A stretch of DNA of 52,494 nucleotides. It comes from JBEPVZ01 sp041690695. Its GTDB lineage: Bacteria; Patescibacteriota; Microgenomatia; Daviesbacterales; UBA10151. Of this stretch, positions 33,371 to 41,684 are shown one piece after another. Positions within the stretch are counted from its first letter, which is position 1. Every line of letters begins with the position of its first letter. The stretch lies in the NCBI GenBank assembly GCA_041690695.1, contig JBEPVZ010000004.1, forward strand, positions 1-52,494, read 5' to 3'. The notes under the pieces are model-generated. The model ran no database searches, was not told the DNA's origin, and was given only the letters and a program-made list of their open reading frames with translations. The translations under genes and the position numbers were made by a program.

Positions 33371-33949
33371 ATGATTGAAGTGATTCGCCGCCGGGTTTGG
33401 CCCGCTCCTTTGACTCAAGAACAAACAGACTTTCAGCAACTCTTAGATGATCAAGGGATTACCCATTTAGCCCGTTATCCTGATGGTAATGTCGCGATGA
33501 ACTATCGCACCAGAGGAGAGCGTCAAAGTCTGAAATTGCAATTTGCCAGATCTCCTCTTATCACTGACCAACCAATTGTGAGAGTTTACCATGCCTATCA
33601 TCCAGGTCTTTGGAGCCAAGAAATTAGCCGAGAAACCCATTTTGAATTACAAAATAATCCTGCTGGGCTAGTCGATATTAATTATGTGTTTAGTGGCGAA
33701 AACAAACTCTATGAAAGTATGGGTTCGGCTCGATTAAGCTTATATGCAATCAGACAGTTTCTAAGATTAGACGTCACATGTCGTCAAACTTTTAAAAAGC
33801 GGGTTGAAGTTAGTGCCTTGTCTATTAAAAAACCTGATCCGGCCAGCCTAAGTCAATTTAATGGTATATCACCTCAAGATATTTATGATTATATCCGCTC
33901 AGTTGTCCAAACTAAAATTCCGAGTATCGACGATCTGGAAAGTTCTTAA
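33371..33949 (+). CDS. Hypothetical soluble protein
   Basis: A 192-aa protein without signal peptide or membrane helix. It looks mixed alpha/beta, with RYPDGNVAMNYRTRGERQSLK, a segment ARLSLYAIRQFLRLDVTC and a C-terminal helix ISPQDIYDYIRSVVQ. No family recognised. It starts 6 nt after a perfect -10, so the mRNA is probably leaderless. Its neighbours are similarly unassigned. Confidence 0.5.
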   Translation: MIEVIRRRVWPAPLTQEQTDFQQLLDDQGITHLARYPDGNVAMNYRTRGERQSLKLQFARSPLITDQPIVRVYHAYHPGLWSQEISRETHFELQNNPAGLVDINYVFSGENKLYESMGSARLSLYAIRQFLRLDVTCRQTFKKRVEVSALSIKKPDPASLSQFNGISPQDIYDYIRSVVQTKIPSIDDLESS

Positions 33950-33960
33950 TCCTTTTTTCG

Positions 33961-34584
33961 TTAACTCAGTTTAGCAATCGCTTCTTTGAATTTACCTTCA
34001 GCAAATAGTTGGCGATGATTTGGAGTTAAGACTTCAGCTAATTGTTTTAAACCTGGAATAGAACTACGTTTATTAGATCGATTCTCATATTGATAAATAA
34101 GCTCTGCCCACTCCGGTGAAGGATAAACTCTTTGGACAACTTTAAACTCATAAATTTTGACCGGTTCTGGGAGATCGGTTTCTAAATAATCTATTCCTAA
34201 TAGGTTATAAAGTTGGCTTGTTCCACCAACTAATCTGGTCGAGACATGTCGATGCTCTTGATAAGCACTCACTCGATATCTAAGTTGGCCAAGCGTTAAA
34301 TTGCCCTGATCTTCCGCAAATTCACGAACATCGACTCTACAATTAGCTGGTCTAGTCGAATCTAAAAAATCATTTAAGTCATCGAGCTCTTGAATCTCTT
34401 GAATTGGTGCCATAATAATATCTAACGATCCCAGTAATATTGAGTCCGGCTCAGATGGTTGAGAATTTAGACGAACTAACCCTCCAGCAAAATAAGTATC
34501 TTCATAACGACTGAGTTGTTGGTGAAGGGGCGGTAGTAATGCTAAATTTTGATCAGTATTAAGTTTTGATACTAAAGTTTCCAT
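33961..34584 (-). CDS. Hypothetical protein, second in a three-gene orphan operon
   Basis: A 207-aa protein without signal peptide. It has beta-rich segments (DSILLGSLDIIMAPIQEI, LRYRVSAYQEHRHVSTRLVGG) and a helical C-terminus. Not recognised. It starts immediately at the stop of the 341-aa gene upstream, so the two are coupled. Confidence 0.5.
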   Translation of the reverse strand: METLVSKLNTDQNLALLPPLHQQLSRYEDTYFAGGLVRLNSQPSEPDSILLGSLDIIMAPIQEIQELDDLNDFLDSTRPANCRVDVREFAEDQGNLTLGQLRYRVSAYQEHRHVSTRLVGGTSQLYNLLGIDYLETDLPEPVKIYEFKVVQRVYPSPEWAELIYQYENRSNKRSSIPGLKQLAEVLTPNHRQLFAEGKFKEAIAKLS

Positions 34585-35610
34585 TTAAAAAGCTCCTTTG
34601 CAAAACTGATAGGCTAAATCATAAGGAATTGGTCCTGAGCCTAAAGCATCAGTAATCTGATTAGAAGCCGTCCAAGCATACATATTGTTCTCGGTAAAGG
34701 CGAGTGGCAACATTATTCGTCTAATGCTCGACGTCGGAATAACAAGTTCATCAACATACCGAAAATCAGCCTCATTATAACTAATCGCTTCATTTGTGAC
34801 TGTATAAGTAACTCGTCTTAAATCAATCCCGTCTCTAATCCGCTCAGCAGTACTATTTCGACCAAATAGTAAACGTGTTTGATCAGGATTAGTATCAATT
34901 AAAAGTTTAAATGTCATTAAAAGTCGTTTCTCGTCATCCGAGCCAAAAGAAACACCAATTGGAATAGGTGTTTTGAGAACTTTCTCCCATAAACCACTCA
35001 ATTCTGATCCTTCAAGACACAACCAGACGCCGCCCAGTTGGTCATGAATTGGACCAATCGAACTACTAATTGCGTAATTAACTTTTCGGTTAAAAGTAAA
35101 GGCCCCCATCGAATCACCATCAACACCTAACTTCCCAAAAGAAACAGCTGAATCGGTTTGAGTCATGACCTTTAAAAAATCGAGAGGTCGAAAACCTTTT
35201 TCAGAAATAACTTCTTGGACGATATCTAAAGCTGGGGCTAGGTTTTGAACCTCAGGCAGGGTTAAATAGCTATTCACTAGTTTAAGTCCAAGGGTCGGAT
35301 ATTGTGTTCCTAATCTGTAACTATATTCAAACATTAGACCAAGCAAATATCTTGATAAGCTATGATGTTTGGCAACGAGATCCAACGCATTATCAGATCG
35401 ATAAGTACCTGGTGGAATTCCACTTTTTAGACCTAAACCATAAAGCGTATCTCGAGTTCGAATGACCAGTCCGTATATGCCACGAGGTAAAAGATGATCT
35501 AACTTTAAAACTTTTTCAAGATTAGCTTCTAAATCAGAATATAAGATTTGGCCTTCGGCCCAAGGAAGAGATGTGTCCGATTTAAAAGGGGCTTCTTTAA
35601 TACTTTTCAT
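34585..35610 (-). CDS. Hypothetical protein of orphan operon
   Basis: A 341-aa soluble protein; no signal peptide or known motif. The middle has GVDGDSMGAFTFNRKVNYAI and a C-terminal region with RRIMLPLAFTENNMYAW. Not recognised. It lies 21 bases downstream of the 99-aa gene and abuts the 207-aa gene, so the three appear to form one transcription unit. Confidence 0.5.
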   Translation of the reverse strand: MKSIKEAPFKSDTSLPWAEGQILYSDLEANLEKVLKLDHLLPRGIYGLVIRTRDTLYGLGLKSGIPPGTYRSDNALDLVAKHHSLSRYLLGLMFEYSYRLGTQYPTLGLKLVNSYLTLPEVQNLAPALDIVQEVISEKGFRPLDFLKVMTQTDSAVSFGKLGVDGDSMGAFTFNRKVNYAISSSIGPIHDQLGGVWLCLEGSELSGLWEKVLKTPIPIGVSFGSDDEKRLLMTFKLLIDTNPDQTRLLFGRNSTAERIRDGIDLRRVTYTVTNEAISYNEADFRYVDELVIPTSSIRRIMLPLAFTENNMYAWTASNQITDALGSGPIPYDLAYQFCKGAF

Positions 35611-35631
35611 AAATAATTCCAGATAGTCTAC

Positions 35632-35931
35632 TCAAGCCATTTTAGGCAAATTCTGACGATGAAAAACATCAAAGAACGGTTGAAAATCCTGATATTCTGG
35701 AGGCAAGTTAAAATCAGCGGGTGGTGGTTTAAGACCAGCGTTAAGAAAGGCGGATTTATTTTCAGCGGTGGCTTTTCTCAGATTATCAAAAACAGGATTA
35801 TCCGGATGTGATTGAGCAATGTGATAGGCAGCTAAAGTAGTGAAGAAGAGCTTATACTCAGCAAGAGGGTGAACCTCCCCTATTTCAGGAGAAGCTAGAT
35901 CGAGCGCTGGACGAGCTTCTAATTCGAGCAT
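35632..35931 (-). CDS. Small hypothetical protein, first in orphan operon
   Basis: A 99-aa protein rich in proline, alanine and aromatic residues (NLPPEYQDFQPFFDVFHRQN). No signal peptide or known family. A TGATAAAAT box lies 12 nt before its ATG. It heads a three-gene minus-strand unit. Confidence 0.45.
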   Translation of the reverse strand: MLELEARPALDLASPEIGEVHPLAEYKLFFTTLAAYHIAQSHPDNPVFDNLRKATAENKSAFLNAGLKPPPADFNLPPEYQDFQPFFDVFHRQNLPKMA

Positions 35932-35990
35932 ATAATGCGGTGTATTTTATCATAGAAACATCCCCATATCAACTATTATAGGTTATTAAA

Positions 35991-36206
35991 TTAAAACTTT
36001 AGCAATTTTATTAAGAACCTCGTCAAATTAAATACCACTAGGAAAAGGAGATAAGCTACCACTAAAACAATCGAGATTATTTCGAGCCATTCCCCTAGAC
36101 TTGGGGCTGAAGCACCTGGCATCATTGATTGAGGATCGCCTGCCCAAACTTTTGTTGGAAAAAAAACTAACCAAGCAAATATTGAGATAATGATTTTTCT
36201 AAACAT
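35991..36206 (-). CDS. Small secreted or membrane-anchored protein directly behind tRNA-Glu
   Basis: A 71-aa protein with a signal peptide (FRKIIISIFAWLVFFPTKVWA, cleavage near residue 22) and one membrane helix near the C-terminus (about 42-64) ending in lysines. I set the start at ATG 36206. The frame continues upstream, but only through the tRNA gene, whose 3' A lies 2 nt before this ATG. It must be co-transcribed with the tRNA; tRNA 3' processing would leave a nearly leaderless mRNA. Function unknown. Confidence 0.6.
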   Translation of the reverse strand: MFRKIIISIFAWLVFFPTKVWAGDPQSMMPGASAPSLGEWLEIISIVLVVAYLLFLVVFNLTRFLIKLLKF

Positions 36207-36208
36207 TT

Positions 36209-36285
36209 TGGTACCGCGTACGGGAGTTGAACCCGTGATTTCATGGATGAGAACCATGTGTCCTGGACCACTAGACGAACGCGGC
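36209..36285 (-). tRNA. tRNA-Glu (anticodon CTC)
   Basis: The minus strand folds as a cloverleaf. The acceptor GCCGCGT pairs with ACGCGGT (first pair G-U). The D arm is TCGTCTAGTGGTCCAGGA. The anticodon stem CATGG/CCATG encloses loop TTCTCAT with anticodon CTC, and the T arm is ACGGG-TTCAACT-CCCGT. The CCA end is encoded. The 5' half matches the usual bacterial tRNA-Glu pattern. Confidence 0.93.
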
Positions 36286-36298
36286 TTATTAAGCGGTA

Positions 36299-36347
36299 AT
36301 CCCGATGGTATTCTCCGTCGGGATCCCGATGAGAACTATCATCGGGA
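36299..36347 (-). repeat. Two tandem hairpins in the tRNA-Glu leader
   Basis: Two inverted repeats share the arms TCCCGA and TCGGGA: 36299-36324 (10-bp stem with one G-U, loop of 6) and 36324-36347 (9-bp perfect stem, loop of 6). They lie between the tRNA promoter and tRNA and lack a T-run. They may be a dispersed palindromic repeat or a processing signal. Confidence 0.6.
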
Positions 36348-36348
36348 A

Positions 36349-36357
36349 ATTATACCA
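36349..36357 (-). promoter_or_regulatory. Extended -10 promoter of tRNA-Glu
   Basis: The minus strand reads TGGTATAAT, identical to the box at 18630-18638. The transcript would start in the tandem hairpins. Confidence 0.65.
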
Positions 36358-36378
36358 AATTAGTGTAAAATAAACGTA

Positions 36379-37851
36379 ATGCCCCATAGCCTCCGCTTAA
36401 AGCTATCAATTATTGTTGGATTAATCTGTTTAATCCCCCTCGTGACTGGTCTAATTCTGACGAGAACTTTTAATCCAATTTTTATTAGTGTCGGGATCAT
36501 CACAACCGGACTAGCCAGTTTCGTAGTCTGGTGGTTTTTACGACCGCTCGAGAGCCTTTTTCAAAGTGTTCAAATTCTTAAAAAGGGTCAATTTCAACAT
36601 CGAGTTAATTTAAAAGGCAGTGATGAGCTATCAGCCATTGGCCAAGAGTTAAATCAATTAGCTGATTACCTAATTGCCCAAAACCAAACTATTAATAATG
36701 AGAATAGTGTTATTATCAGCCAGAAAAATCGCTGGGAAACTATCTTTTCAACCATTATTGATGGTGTCGTCATCGTCGACATTCACCGCAATATCTTACT
36801 TATTAATAAAGCCGCTGAACATTTAACTGGTTACAGCCAGGCGGAAGCGATTGGCAAACCGGTTGACCAAATTATTAAGCTGGCCGAAAAAGATGGACGT
36901 GAACTAACCGCCGAAACTTATTGTCCAATCCACCTAGTTGGCCAAGTGCCGCCTCAATCCTATCGCTCTGCCCAATCGTTAGCCATTACCAATAAAACTG
37001 GCCAACGCGAGACAATTAGACTCGCCAGCTCACCAATTATGACCAATCCTCAGGCTGATTTAGGTTGCGTGGTTTTACTTCAGGATGCCGCGACAGAGCG
37101 CGAATTTGAGTCAATTCAACTTGATTTTGTGTCAATGGCCTCACATGAGTTACGAACCCCATTAACCAGTATTATTGGCTATTTATCGATCTATATTACT
37201 GAAAACCAGCCGAACCTAGACGCTCATCAACGCCAATTTCTAGACCGAGTTCTAATCTCAGCCAAACAATTAGCAGCGCTTATTGAAACGTTACTGAGCG
37301 TCTCTAAAGTTGAGCGTGGAGCACTCCGAATGGCCGTTAAGACGATTGACTGGACCAAGAACTTAACCCAAGTTGTTCATGATAACCAGATTCAAGCCTC
37401 TCAGAAAAATATTAGTGTGACCTTAAATATCACCGATCCAGGTTTACCAGCCGTCAAAGCCGACAATATGCGAATTAATGAGGTCTTAAATAACTTAATT
37501 GCTAATGCGATTAACTATACTGATCAAGGTGGATCAATTACAGTCTCGGCCAGGCACGAAAAAGATGAAGTCATAACTTCAGTTAAAGATACTGGGCGAG
37601 GTATTCCCAAAGAAGCTTTGCCTCACTTATTTACCAAATTCTTTAGAGTTTCCACCGCACTAGCTGACTCGAGTAATAGTAAAGGCACAGGGCTCGGGTT
37701 ATTCTTATCTAAATCAATTATTGATCTTCATCACGGTCGAATCTGGGTCGAAAGTGAGATTGGCAAGGGATCAACCTTCTCATTTAGCTTACCGATCGAT
37801 CAAGCTGCCTCAAAATCAGTCCCATTAGTTGACATTCTGACTAAAACTTAA
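36379..37851 (+). CDS. Membrane sensor histidine kinase (HAMP-PAS-HisKA-HATPase)
   Basis: A 490-aa kinase. It has two N-terminal helices (about 8-27 and 33-53) with almost no outer loop, a HAMP linker (54-108), a PAS domain (about 115-240), and a HisKA domain with phospho-acceptor His256 in SMASHELRTPLTSIIGYL. The ATPase domain has N box NLIANAINY, G1 DTGRGIP and G2 GTGLGLFLSKSI. The lack of an extracytoplasmic domain suggests it senses membrane or cytoplasmic signals through HAMP/PAS. TAAAAT lies 7 nt before the ATG. The receiver gene follows after 17 bases. Confidence 0.92.
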   Translation: MPHSLRLKLSIIVGLICLIPLVTGLILTRTFNPIFISVGIITTGLASFVVWWFLRPLESLFQSVQILKKGQFQHRVNLKGSDELSAIGQELNQLADYLIAQNQTINNENSVIISQKNRWETIFSTIIDGVVIVDIHRNILLINKAAEHLTGYSQAEAIGKPVDQIIKLAEKDGRELTAETYCPIHLVGQVPPQSYRSAQSLAITNKTGQRETIRLASSPIMTNPQADLGCVVLLQDAATEREFESIQLDFVSMASHELRTPLTSIIGYLSIYITENQPNLDAHQRQFLDRVLISAKQLAALIETLLSVSKVERGALRMAVKTIDWTKNLTQVVHDNQIQASQKNISVTLNITDPGLPAVKADNMRINEVLNNLIANAINYTDQGGSITVSARHEKDEVITSVKDTGRGIPKEALPHLFTKFFRVSTALADSSNSKGTGLGLFLSKSIIDLHHGRIWVESEIGKGSTFSFSLPIDQAASKSVPLVDILTKT

Positions 37852-37868
37852 TATTGTTAAGTAAAGTT

Positions 37869-38309
37869 ATGAATCCACCAACCACCATCGCTCCTTCTAA
37901 TCAAAAAAAGATCTTAATCGTTGAGGACGAGGCTTTTATTTCAGATTTATATAAATATCAGCTAACCAAATCTGGCTTTTCGGTAGCGGTTGCTAATGAT
38001 GGCTTATCCGGCTTAAAGATGCTCGAAGCCGACCAAGTTGATGTGTTGTTACTCGATATTATGTTACCAGGCATGAACGGGTTAGAATTATTACGTGATT
38101 GGCGAACTAAAAATCCTAATTCGAAAACGATCGTCCTGTTACTTACCAATCTTGGGCAAGATGCAGTTATTAAAGAAGGTTTTTCATTAGGCGCCCAAGG
38201 ATATTTAATTAAAGCTTCATATACTCCAGAACAAGTGGTGGTTGAGATTAATAATGCCTTAGCTGGTAAACCAGCTGGTGCTAGTGCAGATAGTCTAAAA
38301 AGCGCTTAA
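37869..38309 (+). CDS. Single-domain response regulator (receiver only)
   Basis: A 146-aa CheY-type protein from ATG 37869. It has the acidic pair ILIVEDEAF, the phosphorylated aspartate in VLLLDIMLPGMNG, the threonine in LLLTNLG and the lysine in GYLIKAS. There is no DNA-binding or enzymatic output domain; the last 20 residues are a flexible tail rich in Ala and Ser. With the kinase upstream it forms a two-component pair that must signal by protein contact. Confidence 0.88.
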   Translation: MNPPTTIAPSNQKKILIVEDEAFISDLYKYQLTKSGFSVAVANDGLSGLKMLEADQVDVLLLDIMLPGMNGLELLRDWRTKNPNSKTIVLLLTNLGQDAVIKEGFSLGAQGYLIKASYTPEQVVVEINNALAGKPAGASADSLKSA

Positions 38310-38310
38310 T

Positions 38311-38817
38311 TTATTCTTGGGATTTTTTGAGAACTTCAAGGGCTTCGTTTTTATCGCCCCAACTCGTAATCTCAACTTTTTTATTCTCTAAATCTTTATA
38401 ATGCTCAAAATAATGCTGGACTTCTTTTTGAAAGTTTGGCCCTAAATCTTCAACACTTTGGATATGCTTATGATGAATATCCGAAACAGCCACAGCCACA
38501 ATCTTTTCATCTTTTTCGCCGCTATCTACCATATTAATAACGCCAATTGGCCGAGCGGTTACTAAACAACCTGGAAAAAGCGATTGATCAATGACAATTA
38601 AAGCGTCAAGATGGTCACCATCTTCAGACCTTGTTTGAGGAATAAAGCCATAATCAAAGCTTGGAACCATTGACGAGCTAAAATAAACTCGATCAAGTTT
38701 AATCGTATCGAGCTCTTCGTCATATTCGTATTTATTATGTGAGCCTTTTTGGATCTCAATGACAACGTTAAATTCCTCAGGAAATTTGTCACCGCGGGGA
38801 AGGTCTTTAATATTCAT
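38311..38817 (-). CDS. ppa: Inorganic pyrophosphatase (family I)
   Basis: A 168-aa soluble family I pyrophosphatase that hydrolyses PPi in the cytoplasm and drives biosynthetic reactions. Conserved parts are VVIEIQKGSHNKYEYDEE, DYGFIPQT, the metal site DGDHLDALIV, and VAVSDIHHKHI. The segment KVEITSWGDKNEAL is near the C-terminus. Its promoter is close to consensus and the start lies 9 nt after the -10. Confidence 0.95.
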   Translation of the reverse strand: MNIKDLPRGDKFPEEFNVVIEIQKGSHNKYEYDEELDTIKLDRVYFSSSMVPSFDYGFIPQTRSEDGDHLDALIVIDQSLFPGCLVTARPIGVINMVDSGEKDEKIVAVAVSDIHHKHIQSVEDLGPNFQKEVQHYFEHYKDLENKKVEITSWGDKNEALEVLKKSQE

Positions 38818-38826
38818 AGCAAGACA

Positions 38827-38855
38827 AATCTACTAAAAGTGAGCGTTTGAGTCAA
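38827..38855 (-). promoter_or_regulatory. Promoter of ppa (leaderless type)
   Basis: On the minus strand TTGACT (38850-38855), a 17-bp spacer and TAGATT (38827-38832), 9 nt before the ATG. Confidence 0.7.
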
Positions 38856-38869
38856 GCATTAGATTGGTA

Positions 38870-41269
38870 TTAAGCCATGGCGGCCGGGGGGCCAGCTTGA
38901 ATTCGTTTAGCTGAAGATGGAGTTGGTGGATGAACTAAAGCCACCTTTAAAACCTCATCCATATGCTTTACAAAATGGAACTGGAGATCTTTTAAGACGT
39001 TTTGAGGAATATCTTCTAAATCACGTTCATTAGCCTCAGGCACAATCAGAGTTTTAACCCCAGCTCGGTGAGCCGCGATAACTTTTTCCTTTAAGCCCCC
39101 AATTTCCAGAACTCGGCCGCGCAAAGTAACTTCACCCGTCATAGCCACATCTCGCTTAACCGGAATTTTAGTGAAAGCTGACACCACCGCCGTTGTCAAA
39201 GCAATACCGGCTGACGGACCATCCTTTGGAATCGCACCCTCAGGCACATGGATATGGACATCAAACTTGTGGAAAAAGCGCTCTGGCAAACCTAAACTAG
39301 CCCAATTAGCTCGAACGTAGGACATCGCAGCTTGAGCTGACTCTTTCATGACGTCCCCCAACTGGCCAGTTAATTGAACCTGACCCTTACCTGGCATAAG
39401 AGTGACTTCTATAAATAAGATATCTCCCCCTGACTCACTCCAAGATAAACCAGTCGTCGCTCCAATGTTATCTTCAATTTCAGCTAGTTGAGGTAAGAAT
39501 TTAACTGGACCAAGTAATTTAGTAATATCAGCTTTAGCTAATTCAATTTTAGATTTAGTTTCACCTTCGGCAATTTTACGCGCTAATTTTCGAACCACAG
39601 CCGAGATCTCACGTTCCAAATTTCTGACTCCCGCTTCACGGGTATAGCCTGAGATAATAAAATCTAGCGCTTCAGCTTCAAAAACAACGCTCCCGGGTTT
39701 TAAGCCATGACTCTCCGTCACCTTCGGAATGAGGTATTGCTCAGCAATATGAAACTTCTCTTCCTGAGTGTAACCAGGATAACGAATGATTTCTAAACGA
39801 TCGCGAAGAGCTGGTGGAATTGTATCTAAAACGTTGGCGGTGGTGATAAACATGACGTTTGAGAGATCGTAAGGCACTTCCAGATAGTGATCTGAAAAAG
39901 CACTGTTTTGCTCTGGATCTAAGGCTTCTAGCAAGGCTGCCGATGGGTCACCACGATAATCAGCCCCAACTTTATCGATCTCGTCTAGCATGAAGACCGG
40001 ATTGGTCGTTTTAGCCTGCTTAATCGATTGAATAATTCGGCCAGGCATTGAGCCAACATAAGTTCGACGATGCCCACGGATTTCGGCTTCATCTCGAATA
40101 CCACCTAATGAAACTTTGACGAATTCTCGACCTAAAGCCCTGGCAATTGATTTACCAATTGAAGTTTTACCGGTTCCTGGAGGTCCCGCAAAACAGAGGA
40201 TTGGTCCACGCATCTTGCCAGCCAATTTATACACCGCTAGATACTCCAAAATTCGCTCTTTAACCTTTTTCAAACCGTAATGATCTTCGTCGAGAATCTT
40301 TTCAGCTTTTTTCATATTGACTGAAGCCTTGGTTGAAGCTTTCCATGGCAAATCGATCAACCAATCTAAATAATTTCGAATATAGCCTGATTCCGGATTA
40401 AATGTCGACATCTTGGCCAATCGAATCAGTTCTTTATTGGCTTTGTCACGAACCTCTTTCGGCATATGAGCTTTTTTAATCTTTAATTCAAGATCATGAA
40501 TCTCAGAATTCTCGTTTGATTCACCTAACTCTTCTTCAATACTTCGCATCTGTTCTTTCAAAATGGCTTCTTTAGTCATTCTGGAAACCCGCTCTTGAGT
40601 ATGTGAAGAGATCTTTTGTGATATCTCTAAAATTCGGATCTCTTTGGATAGGAGTTCAAACACTCTGCGGAGCCGCTCTAGAGTTGAAACCATCTCTAAA
40701 ATCTGTTGTTTATCAATCGTTTTAAAATCAATGGCCTGGCAGATTGCTGAAACGATCTGATTAGGGTCATCATTTTGAGCAACATAAGTTAAGTTTGAAA
40801 CACTATTTGGATCAAATAAGGGGCTACCACCGAGTTCTAGATAGCGGCGAAGTTGATCTTTGACTGAACGAATGGTTGCTTCAATCTCTTCGCTACGTTC
40901 GGATAATTCAGGGATCTCTTCAATTTCAGCTTCGTAAAAACCTTCAGTCTGGATAAAACCTTTAATATAAACCCTAACTAAACCTTCAACGGAGACTTGA
41001 TACTCATTATCAATTCGAACCATTCGCCGGATTAAACAAACCGTTCCAACTTGATAAAGATCTTTCTCTTTCGGATCTTCTAGTCTTTCATTCTTCTGAG
41101 CCACAAACACCACTAAACGATCAGTCATATAGGCATGATCAAGGGCGGCTTTGGATTTAGCACGGTTAGTAATTACTGGAATATTGTTGCTAGGAAAGAT
41201 AACGGTGCCACGAAGCGGGCAGAGCGGTAAACTAGGGCGAAGTTTTAAGGGATTTAATGTTGGATCCAT
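38870..41269 (-). CDS. lon: ATP-dependent Lon protease
   Basis: A 799-aa LonA protease that degrades misfolded and regulatory proteins. It has the N-terminal LON substrate domain (about 10-200), a coiled-coil region, an AAA+ domain with Walker A GPPGTGKTS and Walker B VFMLDEIDKVG, and a C-terminal protease domain. The catalytic serine is in PKDGPSAGIAL and the lysine in VLEIGGLKEKVIAAHRAG. Its promoter carries a CIRCE-like operator, suggesting control by the heat-shock repressor HrcA, which is not in this window. Confidence 0.96.
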   Translation of the reverse strand: MDPTLNPLKLRPSLPLCPLRGTVIFPSNNIPVITNRAKSKAALDHAYMTDRLVVFVAQKNERLEDPKEKDLYQVGTVCLIRRMVRIDNEYQVSVEGLVRVYIKGFIQTEGFYEAEIEEIPELSERSEEIEATIRSVKDQLRRYLELGGSPLFDPNSVSNLTYVAQNDDPNQIVSAICQAIDFKTIDKQQILEMVSTLERLRRVFELLSKEIRILEISQKISSHTQERVSRMTKEAILKEQMRSIEEELGESNENSEIHDLELKIKKAHMPKEVRDKANKELIRLAKMSTFNPESGYIRNYLDWLIDLPWKASTKASVNMKKAEKILDEDHYGLKKVKERILEYLAVYKLAGKMRGPILCFAGPPGTGKTSIGKSIARALGREFVKVSLGGIRDEAEIRGHRRTYVGSMPGRIIQSIKQAKTTNPVFMLDEIDKVGADYRGDPSAALLEALDPEQNSAFSDHYLEVPYDLSNVMFITTANVLDTIPPALRDRLEIIRYPGYTQEEKFHIAEQYLIPKVTESHGLKPGSVVFEAEALDFIISGYTREAGVRNLEREISAVVRKLARKIAEGETKSKIELAKADITKLLGPVKFLPQLAEIEDNIGATTGLSWSESGGDILFIEVTLMPGKGQVQLTGQLGDVMKESAQAAMSYVRANWASLGLPERFFHKFDVHIHVPEGAIPKDGPSAGIALTTAVVSAFTKIPVKRDVAMTGEVTLRGRVLEIGGLKEKVIAAHRAGVKTLIVPEANERDLEDIPQNVLKDLQFHFVKHMDEVLKVALVHPPTPSSAKRIQAGPPAAMA

Positions 41270-41293
41270 AAAAAATATCGATTTAAGGTTTCG

Positions 41294-41320
41294 TTAGCAG
41301 TATCCTAACATGAGTGCTAA
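41294..41320. promoter_or_regulatory. CIRCE-like operator (HrcA site) over the lon promoter
   Basis: The consensus CIRCE is TTAGCACTC-N9-GAGTGCTAA. Here the plus strand reads TTAGCAGTA (7 of 9), nine bases, then GAGTGCTAA (9 of 9). It covers part of the spacer and the -10 of lon, a position suited to repression. Confidence 0.75.
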
Positions 41321-41330
41321 ACCTTGTCAA
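41302..41330 (-). promoter_or_regulatory. Promoter of lon
   Basis: On the minus strand TTGACA (41325-41330), a 17-bp spacer and TAGGAT (41302-41307), followed by about 30 nt to the ATG. Confidence 0.75.
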
Positions 41331-41413
41331 CCCGGTAATTAACTACTTACTAATGACAACAACCATATAAGAAATACACTACTTGATACAATACGGTTAA
41401 AGGAGGTGATGAA

Positions 41414-41635
41414 ATGAAAAAGAATAATAGCTCGGTAGATACGGCGGAATTCAGAAAATTCCTTCAGACAACTAATCCTCACGATCCGCAGCTTTCTGGC
41501 CATATACCAGTACCAGTTACATGTCCATATTGTGACAACTATAGAGAGAATACTAAAATTATGGATGATACACAACGATCAGGACAAGGCATGCTCAATT
41601 ATAGATGTAGTAAGTGCAAAAAACAGTTTAAATAG
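41414..41635 (+). CDS. Small zinc-ribbon protein of unknown function
   Basis: A 73-aa protein with two CxxC pairs, CPYC near residues 37-40 and CSKC near 65-68, forming a probable zinc ribbon. The N-terminal half is charged. It is one of the few genes here with a strong Shine-Dalgarno sequence, AGGAGGTGAT, at good spacing. TACAAT about 24 nt upstream is a possible -10. The pattern resembles small zinc-ribbon domains of transposases, but no catalytic part is present nearby. Confidence 0.65.
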   Translation: MKKNNSSVDTAEFRKFLQTTNPHDPQLSGHIPVPVTCPYCDNYRENTKIMDDTQRSGQGMLNYRCSKCKKQFK

Positions 41636-41684
41636 GTATAAAGACCCATAAAGTAAAGAGGTTGCCGTTCCTTGTCGTAATGAG

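Noticed and set aside
36207..36257. N-terminal extension of the small protein beginning inside the tRNA
   Set aside because: These codons are tRNA-Glu sequence; the signal peptide begins exactly at the ATG after the CCA end.
41414..41635. Remnant of a transposase (zinc ribbon)
   Set aside because: There is no catalytic domain, inverted repeat or target duplication nearby, and it has its own strong ribosome binding site.
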